A DNA stretch of 20,991 nt. Source: a virus. Under the pieces are notes generated by a model. The model saw nothing but the letters and a program-made list of their open reading frames with translations, ran no database searches and was not told the DNA's origin. Every line of letters starts with the position of its first letter. The first letter of the stretch is position 1. This document shows positions 6,145-11,936 of the stretch, one piece after another. The stretch is taken from positions 1 through 20,991 of IMG/VR virus record IMGVR_UViG_3300046000_000994; one strand, given 5' to 3'. Position numbers and translations under genes: made by a program.

Positions 6145-7343
6145 ATTGCCTCTACTTGTTCGATGCGTTGTCCGATCCACGCCATCACAGGCACTGCCAT
6201 GCTGTTGCCCAAGGCCTTGTACCTTGGACCGTCTGGCGTTGGCTTGCCCTTGGCTTGGATGTCGGTGTAGTTGTCGGGAAAGCCTTGGAGTCTCTCGCAT
6301 TCCTTTGGCGTGAGTCGGCGCACTGCCATGGCTTGTTGAATTACTACTGCTTCATTTCCTTGTGTAGGACAATGGCATTGTTGTGTAAGAGCGCCAACGC
6401 CATGATCTTCGCGAACCTTACGGCCAGGAGACATTAAGTTCATTGACCATGCCGTTTGGGCGCTGGATGGAATAGGTTGCATCACGATAGGTTCATGCCC
6501 ATGCGTTTCACGCCTAAGAGTTCCTGTCATGTCGTGCTCAATGTTCATCACGCTACCGCCTTGATCCATCAGGCAGATGGGTTGCGCCACGCCATGCTGA
6601 TCAGCCTTAGTGAGACATGGTGCAATGTCATGCATCGGCTCTGTGGCGTTGCCGCCGTTCTCAGGCTTGCGTCCAATCCAGTTGCCAGGTATGCCGTAGG
6701 CTGGAATCAAGTCTTCTGTTTCAAAGTCGTAACGCTGGCCAGCGCCTCGTGTAAGGCACTTGGCAGGGTCTTCCCTCTTTTCTCTGCTCGGCGCAGGATT
6801 CCCTGACAGGCTGTGGCGCTCAAAAAGAACCGCTGCGGCACATCGCCAGTCTCCAAGGTATCCGACAACGAACACACGGCGGCGGCGCTGTGCCACTCCA
6901 AAGTATTGAGCGTCAAGCACCCTGTATGCGAACCCATACCCGCATTCTGCCAACCCTCCAAGGAAGCTGCCAAAGTCCCGTCCTCCATTGGAGGACAGAA
7001 CGCCGGGGACGTTCTCCCAGACCAACCAGTTGGGGCTATGTTGTTTAGCAATGGCAAGATAGGTAAGCATGAGGTTGCCACGCGGGTCATCCAATCCTTT
7101 TCTGAGTCCTGCGACTGAGAATGATTGGCAGGGAGTTCCTCCAACGAGAAGATCGACATTTGATTCAATTGACCACTCCTTAAATTTCGTCATGTCGCCA
7201 AGGTTTGGCGTTTGTGGGTAGTGGTGCGCCAGCACCTGAGATGGAAACTTTTCGATCTCTGAATACGCTACTGCCTCCCATCCAAGGGGATGCCATGCTA
7301 CTGTTGCCGCCTCAATACCACTGCAAAGTGAGAGATATTTCAT
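6126..7343 (-). CDS. DNA (cytosine-5) methyltransferase
   Basis: This 405-residue enzyme should transfer a methyl group from S-adenosylmethionine to C5 of cytosine in a specific DNA site. Motif I is LSLCSGIEAAT (4-14), motif IV GGTPCQSFS (68-76) with catalytic Cys72, motif VI ENVPGV (110-115), motif VIII QRRRRVF (152-158), motif IX RRLTPKECERLQGFP (342-356) and motif X GNSMAVPV (379-386). The region between VIII and IX, about 185 residues, is the target-recognition domain; the site cannot be read from sequence. All catalytic motifs look intact. No restriction nuclease gene is adjacent, so this is probably an orphan enzyme for protecting phage DNA from host restriction. The start lacks a clear ribosome-binding site but fits the family. 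A terminator lies directly upstream and a second long frame is nested inside. Confidence 0.95.
   Translation of the reverse strand: MKYLSLCSGIEAATVAWHPLGWEAVAYSEIEKFPSQVLAHHYPQTPNLGDMTKFKEWSIESNVDLLVGGTPCQSFSVAGLRKGLDDPRGNLMLTYLAIAKQHSPNWLVWENVPGVLSSNGGRDFGSFLGGLAECGYGFAYRVLDAQYFGVAQRRRRVFVVGYLGDWRCAAAVLFERHSLSGNPAPSREKREDPAKCLTRGAGQRYDFETEDLIPAYGIPGNWIGRKPENGGNATEPMHDIAPCLTKADQHGVAQPICLMDQGGSVMNIEHDMTGTLRRETHGHEPIVMQPIPSSAQTAWSMNLMSPGRKVREDHGVGALTQQCHCPTQGNEAVVIQQAMAVRRLTPKECERLQGFPDNYTDIQAKGKPTPDGPRYKALGNSMAVPVMAWIGQRIEQVEAICKQNK
6707..7168 (-). CDS. Nested overlapping ORF inside the methyltransferase gene (153 residues)
   Basis: This frame lies wholly within the methyltransferase gene, on the same strand but in another frame. 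Its TTG start at 7168 is preceded by AAGGAG (7176-7181) at a spacing of seven bases, better than the host gene's own site; an ATG follows three codons later. The product includes SIFSLEELPANHSQSQDSEK, GWSGRTSPAFC and LETGDVPQRFFLSATACQGI followed by LRRAEKRGK. From memory, very similar proteins are annotated as stand-alone hypothetical proteins in other phages; no search was run. No membrane segment is seen and the function is unknown. It might instead be a passive consequence of conserved motifs in the methyltransferase, so expression needs proof. Confidence 0.5.
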   Translation of the reverse strand: MNQMSIFSLEELPANHSQSQDSEKDWMTRVATSCLPILPLLNNIAPTGWSGRTSPAFCPPMEDGTLAASLEGWQNAGMGSHTGCLTLNTLEWHSAAAVCSLSDTLETGDVPQRFFLSATACQGILRRAEKRGKTLPSALHEALASVTTLKQKT

Positions 7344-7360
7344 GTTGTATTTTTTAGAGG

Positions 7361-7389
7361 AAAAAAAACCGCTGGTGCTACCCAGCGGT
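7361..7389 (-). terminator. Intrinsic terminator between the SSB-like and methyltransferase genes
   Basis: On the minus strand ACCGCTGG pairs perfectly with CCAGCGGT (7382-7389 and 7368-7375) around a six-base loop, and is followed by eight T residues (7368-7361). This is a classic rho-independent terminator. It sits 16 bases past the stop of the SSB-like gene and 18 bases before the methyltransferase start, so it ends or attenuates the recombination operon; the downstream genes depend on read-through or on a promoter not seen here. Confidence 0.9.
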
Positions 7390-7405
7390 GCTTAAAGCCG
7401 ATCAG

Positions 7406-7993
7406 TTAAAACATTTCGTCATCAGCCACTGCTGCGGCCATCACGCTCTTCGCTGGCGCTGGTGGTGCAACTGGTGCGGCAGCCGGAGCAGCAAATGGCG
7501 CAGAGTGATCCGCACCTTCAGCGTCCATGCCAGCGGGACGATCAATCCAACTGATGATTGCGAACGCTGGAATGCGCGTAGTGCCTTTACCGATCTTTTC
7601 CAGTTTAGAGCCAATGTATTCCAGCACAGGCAACTTGCCAGCATTGGCGGCTTGCTGTGCCGCGCACGCCTCGTATAGAGCTTGAAGCCCCATGTTAGGA
7701 CCTACGCCGTTGGATGACCATTCCACCAAGCCGATTTCCTTGTTGTAAAACTTGATGATGAATCCACGCTTGTGATCCGGTGTTGGCTGTGCGCCTTTGC
7801 GTCCAAGCGTTGCATCGGCCTGCCAATCGCGGATACCTACACCGAGTTGTAGCCAGCCGGTTTGCACATCATTGATGTCGAACACAACCTTTTTGAGTTG
7901 GATTTCCTCGCCAAGATTGTTTGTCCAAGCGTTGGCTTGGGGAGAGAAGCGGATGTAGTTACCAGAGCCGCCAGCAGATGAGAGGTTTAGCAT
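7406..7993 (-). CDS. Single-stranded DNA-binding-like protein
   Basis: This 195-residue protein probably coats single-stranded DNA during phage replication and recombination. The first 155 residues carry alternating hydrophobic strands (KKVVFDINDVQTGWLQLGVG, RGFIIKFYN, FAIISWIDR), consistent with an OB-like or similar beta fold. A flexible Ala/Pro-rich linker follows (about 165-185), and the protein ends AVADDEMF. An acidic tail with a terminal aromatic residue after a flexible linker is the hallmark of SSB proteins such as E. coli SSB and T7 gp2.5, which use it to recruit partners. It lies directly after the DUF2800 nuclease and before a terminator. The start has only a weak AGAAAG site. The family is inferred from tail and context rather than from a recognised domain. 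Confidence 0.75.
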   Translation of the reverse strand: MLNLSSAGGSGNYIRFSPQANAWTNNLGEEIQLKKVVFDINDVQTGWLQLGVGIRDWQADATLGRKGAQPTPDHKRGFIIKFYNKEIGLVEWSSNGVGPNMGLQALYEACAAQQAANAGKLPVLEYIGSKLEKIGKGTTRIPAFAIISWIDRPAGMDAEGADHSAPFAAPAAAPVAPPAPAKSVMAAAVADDEMF

Positions 7994-8027
7994 TTTGCGT
8001 TTTGCTTTCTAAAGTTCAGGGGTTGCA

Positions 8028-9146
8028 TTATTGACTCAGACTGCGATCTCTCGCAAGTGTGAGTCCACTTGATATCTTGACCGTGAGATCGTCCAAGATA
8101 ACTCTGTTTTCCTTTGGTAGCAGTTTCTCTGCTGCCGCTGGAGTAATTAGTGTCGTGTCGAATATTTGAATTCGGGTAAGTCCCAACTCGGCCAGCTTGT
8201 CGGCTGCCTTGTCGCCATCTAACCACTTGCGCGTTGCGCGTTTGGGTTGCAACTGCCAGCCTTGCAGCACCATGCCGTCCTTCTCCATGGACTGCAATGC
8301 GTGCTCTTTGACGGCCTCAATGAATTTCTCAACATGATTGGCTTTGTCCAGAATGGCGCTGATCTGATCCGGTGTGAGCGTCTTCATCACCTCTGCGATC
8401 TCTTCTTTGTCCAGCTTGGTGATGTCCTGTTGTTTGGCCACGACATCGAATTGCTGTTGCTGTTTAGGGCAAATGGTCTTCGCGTCACACCACTGACAAG
8501 CTGACTCAGACATATACAGAGGTGGATCATCGAGTTGGGTGGCGATCATTGCAGGCCGCAAGACTTTCTCTTCCCACTCCCACATATCGGCTGCTGTCAT
8601 CACCAGTGTGCGAGGCTCGCCAGAGTAGGGCTGAACAATGGTGAGTTGAAATTCTTTTATCCAATCGCGGCTCATGCCCTGCGTGTAAGCCAGCGCGTAT
8701 ATCTTGAGCTGGGTAGAGTCCTCAGACACATAGCCCTTGCCGGTCTTGAGGTCTACGACATAAACAGTGCCTGCAAACATTGAGTAGCCAACAACATCGG
8801 CAGTGCCGCCAACCTCTATGTATTCTTTGCTCTGGTACTTAACCGGATACTCGACATTCATGCGCTCGGTCTTGACTTCAATGTGCCAAATCTCATTCAA
8901 GTAGTCCAAGGCCATCTGACAATCGTCAGCGTCCAGAGTCACGCCTTCAATAGTTTCACCAACAAACTTCATGGGGTCGGTGTCGAGTTGAAAGCAAGTC
9001 TCGGCCAGCGCGTGAATGGCTGTGCCACGCTGTGCGGCCTCACCTGATGGGCGTTGCGGTACTTGAGCGCAGAGCTTCACCGAGCCAGGACACGCTATCC
9101 AGCGCGATGAAGCTGACGGTCTTAACCTTCTTTGTTTGATTGCCAT
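8028..9146 (-). CDS. DUF2800-type PD-(D/E)XK nuclease with Fe-S cysteines
   Basis: This 372-residue protein looks like a RecB/Cas4-type exonuclease used in phage recombination. It begins with the SASSRWIACPGS motif typical of DUF2800. The nuclease core is visible as GTAIHALAE (His45, Glu49), GGTADVVG (Asp116) and VVDLKTGKG (Asp132, Lys134), followed by QLKIYALAY. Four cysteines are placed as in Fe-S nucleases of this kind: Cys19 near the N terminus and Cys217, Cys220 and Cys226 (CQWCDAKTIC). The C-terminal third is helical and of unknown role. The ATG at 9146 overlaps the upstream gene by 25 bases. With the SSB-like and RuvC-like neighbours it forms a recombination module. Confidence 0.9.
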   Translation of the reverse strand: MAIKQRRLRPSASSRWIACPGSVKLCAQVPQRPSGEAAQRGTAIHALAETCFQLDTDPMKFVGETIEGVTLDADDCQMALDYLNEIWHIEVKTERMNVEYPVKYQSKEYIEVGGTADVVGYSMFAGTVYVVDLKTGKGYVSEDSTQLKIYALAYTQGMSRDWIKEFQLTIVQPYSGEPRTLVMTAADMWEWEEKVLRPAMIATQLDDPPLYMSESACQWCDAKTICPKQQQQFDVVAKQQDITKLDKEEIAEVMKTLTPDQISAILDKANHVEKFIEAVKEHALQSMEKDGMVLQGWQLQPKRATRKWLDGDKAADKLAELGLTRIQIFDTTLITPAAAEKLLPKENRVILDDLTVKISSGLTLARDRSLSQ

Positions 9147-9352
9147 GTGTCTCTTTCTAGATGATGGTCATTGATGACCAGTTGATAAGCCAGTTGTCGC
9201 ACCTCGTGGCTGACTGCATGGCCGAGGTCTTCCGGATCGAGGATGCGCTTGAGTAATACGATCTTGTCCTGATTGGCTTTGCGTTGCTGTTCCAGTTGAG
9301 TGCCAAGCCAGACGATGTGCTCACGCAATATCTGTCGTTCTTTATCCTGCAT
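9122..9352 (-). CDS. Small coiled-coil protein of unknown function
   Basis: This 76-residue protein is almost entirely predicted helix, with a charged Gln/Glu/Lys-rich N-terminal part (MQDKERQILREHIVWLGTQL) and long stretches compatible with a coiled coil. I do not recognise the family. The ATG at 9352 is chosen because a GGGGG site lies seven bases upstream; the same frame opens seven codons earlier without one. It overlaps the RuvC-like gene by 11 bases and the nuclease gene by 25, and contains a perfect TGGTCA-TTGA-TGACCA palindrome near its end. Being locked between recombination genes, it may be an accessory to them. Confidence 0.7.
   Translation of the reverse strand: MQDKERQILREHIVWLGTQLEQQRKANQDKIVLLKRILDPEDLGHAVSHEVRQLAYQLVINDHHLERDTWQSNKEG
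9165..9180. repeat. Perfect palindrome upstream of the DUF2800 nuclease start
   Basis: TGGTCA (9165-9170) and TGACCA (9175-9180) flank a four-base TTGA spacer, about 19 bases upstream of the nuclease start at 9146 and inside the coiled-coil gene. In mRNA it would make a short hairpin just before the ribosome-binding region. It may be chance. Confidence 0.3.
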
Positions 9353-9821
9353 GGCGTGACCCCCAGTGGGCAATCAGCGCAGCGTCAGCGCGGCCATCGT
9401 CTTTGACTCGTTTGAATTGATCTTGATCTGATGGGAAGAGTTCCATGGCGCGAGCGCGGCTGGCATCCTTACCCTGTCCACGGCCAACGGCCTTCACCCA
9501 AGTCGCTGGCGGTACAAAGGTAACCGGCATCTTGAACGCGGCCAGAATGCCCTCAATCATGCCAAAGCTGCGGCCAAAGCTGAAGACACTTGTCACGCCT
9601 TGGCCCGCCATTGCTCCTACGCGCTCGCAGTAGGCATGACAGTCTCTGCCGGAGTACAGGTAGAGCATCTCGGCCAACTCGCTGGCGCTGACCTGTCGTT
9701 TGGCTTTGCCGTTGCGCTCAACCGTCATGGTTGGCATATCGAATATCTTGAGGCTCTCAGTCGAGATGATGGCGATTGCGCCAGAGAGACCAGGATCGAT
9801 GCCAATGCTGTATTTGCTCAT
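9342..9821 (-). CDS. RuvC-like Holliday junction resolvase
   Basis: This 159-residue protein should cut four-way DNA junctions left by recombination or replication before packaging. The RNase H-like fold is marked by IGIDPGLSGAIA (Asp9), the second acidic residue in CERVGAMAGQG (Glu66), the helix-forming SFGRSFGMIEGIL, the VPPATWVKAVG strand region, and the C-terminal DDGRADAALIA (Asp141/142, Asp146). Length is normal for phage RuvC-like enzymes. The start overlaps the stop of the HTH gene as ATGA (four bases), so the two are translationally coupled. Confidence 0.92.
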   Translation of the reverse strand: MSKYSIGIDPGLSGAIAIISTESLKIFDMPTMTVERNGKAKRQVSASELAEMLYLYSGRDCHAYCERVGAMAGQGVTSVFSFGRSFGMIEGILAAFKMPVTFVPPATWVKAVGRGQGKDASRARAMELFPSDQDQFKRVKDDGRADAALIAHWGSRHAG

Positions 9822-10072
9822 TTGACGGCCTCTTCCATGGCCTTGTTCAGTATGGTCATGCGTGCTGACACCAGCGCATTGGCGGCCTCATCCAAGCGAA
9901 TGACGGTGCTGTAGAGTGGCTCTGTGATGCCGTTCTGCCAGCGACTGATCTGCGCCTGATTGATCTCTGACACGCGAGAGAGGTCAGACATCTTGAATCC
10001 GGCAGACTCCACCTTGTTTTTTATGTCCAGAATTGCTTGCTGTGCGATTTTCATGTCTAGAATGTTAACCAT
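9818..10072 (-). CDS. XRE-like helix-turn-helix regulator (possible phage repressor)
   Basis: This small protein (84 residues from 10072, or 78 from the ATG at 10054) carries a helix-turn-helix near residues 28-50: FKMSDLSRVSEINQAQISRW followed by QNG matches the Cro/CI-type pattern. It is the first gene of the leftward replication operon and faces a divergent plus-strand cassette, the usual place for a phage switch regulator. Neither start has a good ribosome-binding site. A possible promoter (10062-10091) would start transcription almost at the ATG at 10054, giving a leaderless message, as for lambda cI. It lacks the C-terminal peptidase domain of large repressors, so Cro-like or small-repressor roles are both open. 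Confidence 0.8.
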   Translation of the reverse strand: MVNILDMKIAQQAILDIKNKVESAGFKMSDLSRVSEINQAQISRWQNGITEPLYSTVIRLDEAANALVSARMTILNKAMEEAVK

Positions 10073-10091
10073 GTTTTGTGGAAAGCGTCAA
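10062..10091 (-). promoter_or_regulatory. Possible leftward promoter of the HTH/replication operon
   Basis: On the minus strand TTGACG (10091-10086, five of six to the -35 consensus) is followed after 18 bases by TAACAT (10067-10062, four of six to the -10). The -35 overlaps an ACTTGAC half-site. Transcription would start near 10055, so the ATG at 10054 would be leaderless. The -10 match is weak, so this is tentative. Confidence 0.3.
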
Positions 10092-10101
10092 GTGTACAGG
10101 C

Positions 10102-10129
10102 AAAAAAGGGGATCAGCGAACCGATCCCC
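10102..10129 (-). terminator. Leftward intrinsic terminator in the divergent control region
   Basis: GGGGATC (10108-10114) and GATCCCC (10123-10129) form a perfect seven-pair stem with an eight-base loop. On the minus strand it is followed by six T residues (10107-10102). It would stop leftward transcripts arriving from the right, including read-through from the virion operon, before they enter the HTH/replication operon. It could alternatively be an attenuator if the leftward promoter lies further right. Confidence 0.8.
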
Positions 10130-10182
10130 AAAGGCAACTGCTGGAAGCATGAACCAGCAACCCACATTGTAGATGATAGAAT

Positions 10183-10214
10183 ACTTGACTAACTTGTAGG
10201 TGATTTGACAAGTT
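10183..10214. promoter_or_regulatory. Candidate operator with repeated ACTTG half-sites
   Basis: AACTTGT (10191-10197) and ACAAGTT (10208-10214) are a perfect inverted repeat separated by ten bases; the right arm overlaps the -35 of the rightward promoter. A further ACTTGAC lies at 10183-10189, and the same seven bases in reverse (GTCAAGT, 10087-10093) cover the possible leftward -35. This is the layout of a repressor-controlled divergent switch. The HTH protein encoded at 9818-10072 is the obvious candidate binder, by inference. Confidence 0.5.
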
Positions 10215-10232
10215 CGGTAAATGTGATATTAT
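10205..10232 (+). promoter_or_regulatory. Sigma70-like promoter of the plus-strand cassette
   Basis: A perfect -35 TTGACA (10205-10210) and a -10 TATTAT (10227-10232, five of six) are 16 bases apart, about 35 bases before the first cassette gene. The surrounding DNA is AT-rich. This is the best promoter seen in the window and fits early expression by host RNA polymerase. Confidence 0.75.
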
Positions 10233-10267
10233 CAATTCCTCAATAACGCAACTCTAAGGAAAACGAA

Positions 10268-10648
10268 ATGAACGCAACTTACCAAGCATATGCAGTATCT
10301 GACCTTTACGAAGCCGGTCTCGCTTGTGACGGTCACCCTTTCATCGCTGAAAAATACTATGTCCTGATTGAGAATGCAGCTGGTCGCCGCTTTCGTCACG
10401 AAAAAACTTTTCCTGGCGTAAAAGTTGTGGAGTGCGAAGAAACTGGCGAAGTTAATTTTGCTGATATTCGTGAGACTGCCAAGACAATCGTTGAAGATTT
10501 GGCCGCCAAAGTTAATGCAACCTTGGCATCAGGTAAAGCCTTGACAGCATCATGCTGGTTTGAAGTCGATCCAGCTTACGGCTCTGACGCTTACATCGAT
10601 CAAGGTACAGAGTCAAAGCGCTTTTTTGAAGAGAGAGCCGCAGCTTAA
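10268..10648 (+). CDS. Unknown early phage protein, first gene of the plus-strand cassette
   Basis: This 126-residue acidic, soluble protein has a mixed alpha/beta look. The N-terminal part (YQAYAVSDLYEAGLACDGHP, then KYYVLIENAAGRRFRHEKTF) suggests strands; residues 65-90 form a helix (IRETAKTIVEDLAAKVNATL); the end holds a WFEVDPAYGSDAYI segment. I recall similar hypothetical proteins in other phages sharing the DPAYGSxAYxxQGTE pattern, but no function is known. An AAGGA site lies eight bases before the ATG and a good promoter lies about 35 bases upstream, so strong early expression is likely. A G/C hairpin follows the gene. Confidence 0.88.
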   Translation: MNATYQAYAVSDLYEAGLACDGHPFIAEKYYVLIENAAGRRFRHEKTFPGVKVVECEETGEVNFADIRETAKTIVEDLAAKVNATLASGKALTASCWFEVDPAYGSDAYIDQGTESKRFFEERAAA

Positions 10649-10657
10649 TCAACCCAA

Positions 10658-10679
10658 GGGGGCATCGTCCCCCATCTTT
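10658..10679 (+). terminator. Terminator-like hairpin after the first cassette gene
   Basis: GGGGG (10658-10662) and CCCCC (10669-10673) form a short strong stem with a six-base loop, followed by ATCTTT. The T-tract is short, so it probably acts as a partial terminator that lowers expression of the downstream cassette genes. Confidence 0.4.
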
Positions 10680-10689
10680 AAGGAGTCCT

Positions 10690-10830
10690 ATGAACCACAC
10701 ACAACACGCATTCACGGTAGAGGCACACCGCAAGCTGTCCAAACGCGCAGAGGCTGCTCTGGACTATCTGCTGTGCCTTGTCATTGGCGTTGGCTTGGCC
10801 GCACTGCTCGTAGCATGGTGGTCATCGTGA
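10690..10830 (+). CDS. 46-residue single-pass membrane protein
   Basis: The product has a 25-residue polar N-terminal part rich in His and Lys, then a clear C-terminal membrane helix (YLLCLVIGVGLAALLVAWW) ending two Ser residues later. An AAGGAG site four bases before the ATG is one of the best in the window. The stop overlaps the GTG start of the next gene. Small one-helix phage proteins include holins, antiholins and superinfection or host-modifying factors; early-cassette position favours the latter, but nothing in the sequence decides it. Confidence 0.75.
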   Translation: MNHTQHAFTVEAHRKLSKRAEAALDYLLCLVIGVGLAALLVAWWSS

Positions 10831-11102
10831 ACAACCCACCAGCATTTCCAACAAGCCATGAAGAGCCAGACGATTACAACGGCCACAACAACAGCAAAAA
10901 AACCGTGATAGACCAAGGCATGACATTGCGTGACTACTTTGCGGCAAAGGCTTTGCAAGGATATGTCTCAGCAAGGGGGTGGCATCCTGACTTCACCTAC
11001 CCAGCCGATTTCAATTTTGATGCTGGAAAGCGTGCCGCAGATGCAGTAGCTGTTGCGTCTTACCAGTATGCAGACGCAATGTTGAAAGCGAGGGAGGCAT
11101 GA
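10827..11102 (+). CDS. Small phage protein with GMTLRDYFAAKAL motif
   Basis: This 91-residue protein starts at GTG 10827, overlapping the previous stop as GTGA; an in-frame ATG at 10815 is the alternative. The N-terminal half is polar and disordered-looking (NNPPAFPTSHEEPDDYNGHN), followed by DQGMTLRDYFAAKALQGYVS and a helical end (ASYQYADAMLKAREA). Proteins with GMTLRDYFAAKA and a Y.YADAML.ARE end are, from memory, very common in phages and prophages, with unknown function. It overlaps the next gene by four bases. Confidence 0.8.
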   Translation: MNNPPAFPTSHEEPDDYNGHNNSKKTVIDQGMTLRDYFAAKALQGYVSARGWHPDFTYPADFNFDAGKRAADAVAVASYQYADAMLKAREA

Positions 11103-11365
11103 CTGAGTTGCAAGACTACTGCCAAGAACCTCGGACCATGTCCGATCTGGTGGAGGCTGGATTCAAGCCCAACACGGTCTACGCCGCTGTCAAGCGCAAC
11201 GAATTGAAGAACACCAATGCCGTAGACGCATGGGGGCGTAAACAGCGCGGCAAGGGCTTATTCCTGTCCACCGTCACACCAATCCCCTACAACGCGAGCC
11301 TGTTAGTGCAGGCTTGGAACAATCAACCACAAGGAGAAAACCATGTCACAGACTATGCAAATTGA
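11099..11365 (+). CDS. Small protein with a helix-turn-helix-like N-terminal part
   Basis: This 88-residue protein starts at ATG 11099 in an ATGA overlap, with GGGAGG directly upstream. Residues 12-36 (RTMSDLVEAGFKPNTVYAAV followed by KRNEL) read as a helix-turn-helix; the following GRKQRGKGLFLS could be a wing, so a DNA-binding role is plausible. The final 20 residues are less regular and overlap the next gene by 23 bases. I cannot assign a family. Confidence 0.75.
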   Translation: MTELQDYCQEPRTMSDLVEAGFKPNTVYAAVKRNELKNTNAVDAWGRKQRGKGLFLSTVTPIPYNASLLVQAWNNQPQGENHVTDYAN

Positions 11366-11612
11366 GATTGACCGCGCAGTTAACCGTTTCACGCCACCCA
11401 TGGAAGTGGGCGGTGGATTTCTCTCCCGCGATGACTTTGCCACGCTTGCACGCAAGGCTGTGACCGAGGGTACGTTGATCGGTTGGGCGCACGCGGAGAA
11501 CATGACCAGAGAGCGTATGCAGCGCAAGATCACCGAGCTTGAGCATGAGGTCACCATACTGCGTGACCGCGTGAAAGATGTTGAGATGGAGTTGCTGGCG
11601 GTCCAGAAGTGA
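11343..11612 (+). CDS. Small protein with a C-terminal coiled coil
   Basis: This 89-residue protein has an N-terminal part with FTPPMEVGGGFLSRDDFATL and a long C-terminal helix from about residue 52 (TRERMQRKITELEHEVTILR, then DRVKDVEMELLAVQK) with heptad-like hydrophobic spacing, so it probably dimerises through a coiled coil. An AAGGAG site lies seven bases before the ATG. It overlaps both neighbours. Function unknown. Confidence 0.78.
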   Translation: MSQTMQIEIDRAVNRFTPPMEVGGGFLSRDDFATLARKAVTEGTLIGWAHAENMTRERMQRKITELEHEVTILRDRVKDVEMELLAVQK

Positions 11613-11791
11613 AGATCATCATCCTAGTGCTGGCGGTGCTGGCACTGTTTTACTTTGACTCGGAGGAATTCAATGGAGACAGTAATCACATTTGTGCTTG
11701 GCGGCTTGATCGGTATTGCCATCACGCTGCTGGTGCTTTTTTGCATCGTCAATTTTTTACTAGACAAGACAGAGGACAAGTAAATGCCTAG
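11609..11791 (+). CDS. Doubtful short ORF with an N-terminal hydrophobic segment, overlapping the next gene
   Basis: A GTG at 11609 overlaps the previous stop as GTGA and opens a 60-codon frame beginning MKIIILVLAVLALFYFDSEE, a convincing membrane or signal segment. The rest (Cys, His and Arg-rich) looks less like a designed protein and overlaps the 36-residue gene at 11673-11783 in another frame. It has only a weak ribosome-binding site. Either this is a genuine small membrane protein in a nested pair, or its start is used to couple translation to the gene within. Confidence 0.3.
   Translation: MKIIILVLAVLALFYFDSEEFNGDSNHICAWRLDRYCHHAAGAFLHRQFFTRQDRGQVNA
11673..11783 (+). CDS. 36-residue single-pass membrane protein
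   Basis: The product is almost all membrane helix (TFVLGGLIGIAITLLVLFCI then VNFLL) with a short charged tail DKTEDK. A GGAGGAATTCA sequence gives an excellent ribosome-binding site about seven bases before the ATG. Its stop TAA is immediately followed by the ATG of the next gene (TAAATG). The strong site and the clean topology support a real gene, although it is very short. Role unknown; small membrane effectors and holin-like proteins have this look. Confidence 0.65.
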   Translation: METVITFVLGGLIGIAITLLVLFCIVNFLLDKTEDK

Positions 11792-11936
11792 ACCTAAGAG
11801 TGAATTGACCACCTCACAAAAGCGCATTGGCGCAAAGCTGACGACATGGCAGTATGAGGAATGGAAGAGGCTTGGCGCATCCAAGTGGCTTAAGCAGATG
11901 CTGACAGAGAGCTATAAAAGGAGGGCACAGGAATGA
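11784..11936 (+). CDS. Ribbon-helix-helix-like small DNA-binding protein
   Basis: This 50-residue basic protein begins MPRPKSELTTSQKRIGAKLT and continues with TWQYEEWKRLGASKWLKQML, the size and pattern of Arc/MetJ-type ribbon-helix-helix regulators: a short strand (RIGAKLT) followed by two helices. Comparable phage proteins with a LGGAKWLR-like helix are familiar from memory. GAGG lies eight bases upstream of the ATG. The stop overlaps the next start as ATGA. It could regulate the cassette or a host target. Confidence 0.7.
   Translation: MPRPKSELTTSQKRIGAKLTTWQYEEWKRLGASKWLKQMLTESYKRRAQE

Noticed and set aside
6027-6437. 136-codon plus-strand frame across the primase/methyltransferase junction
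   Set aside because: It is antisense to two well-supported genes, and its composition (Cys, Leu, His-rich) is not protein-like.
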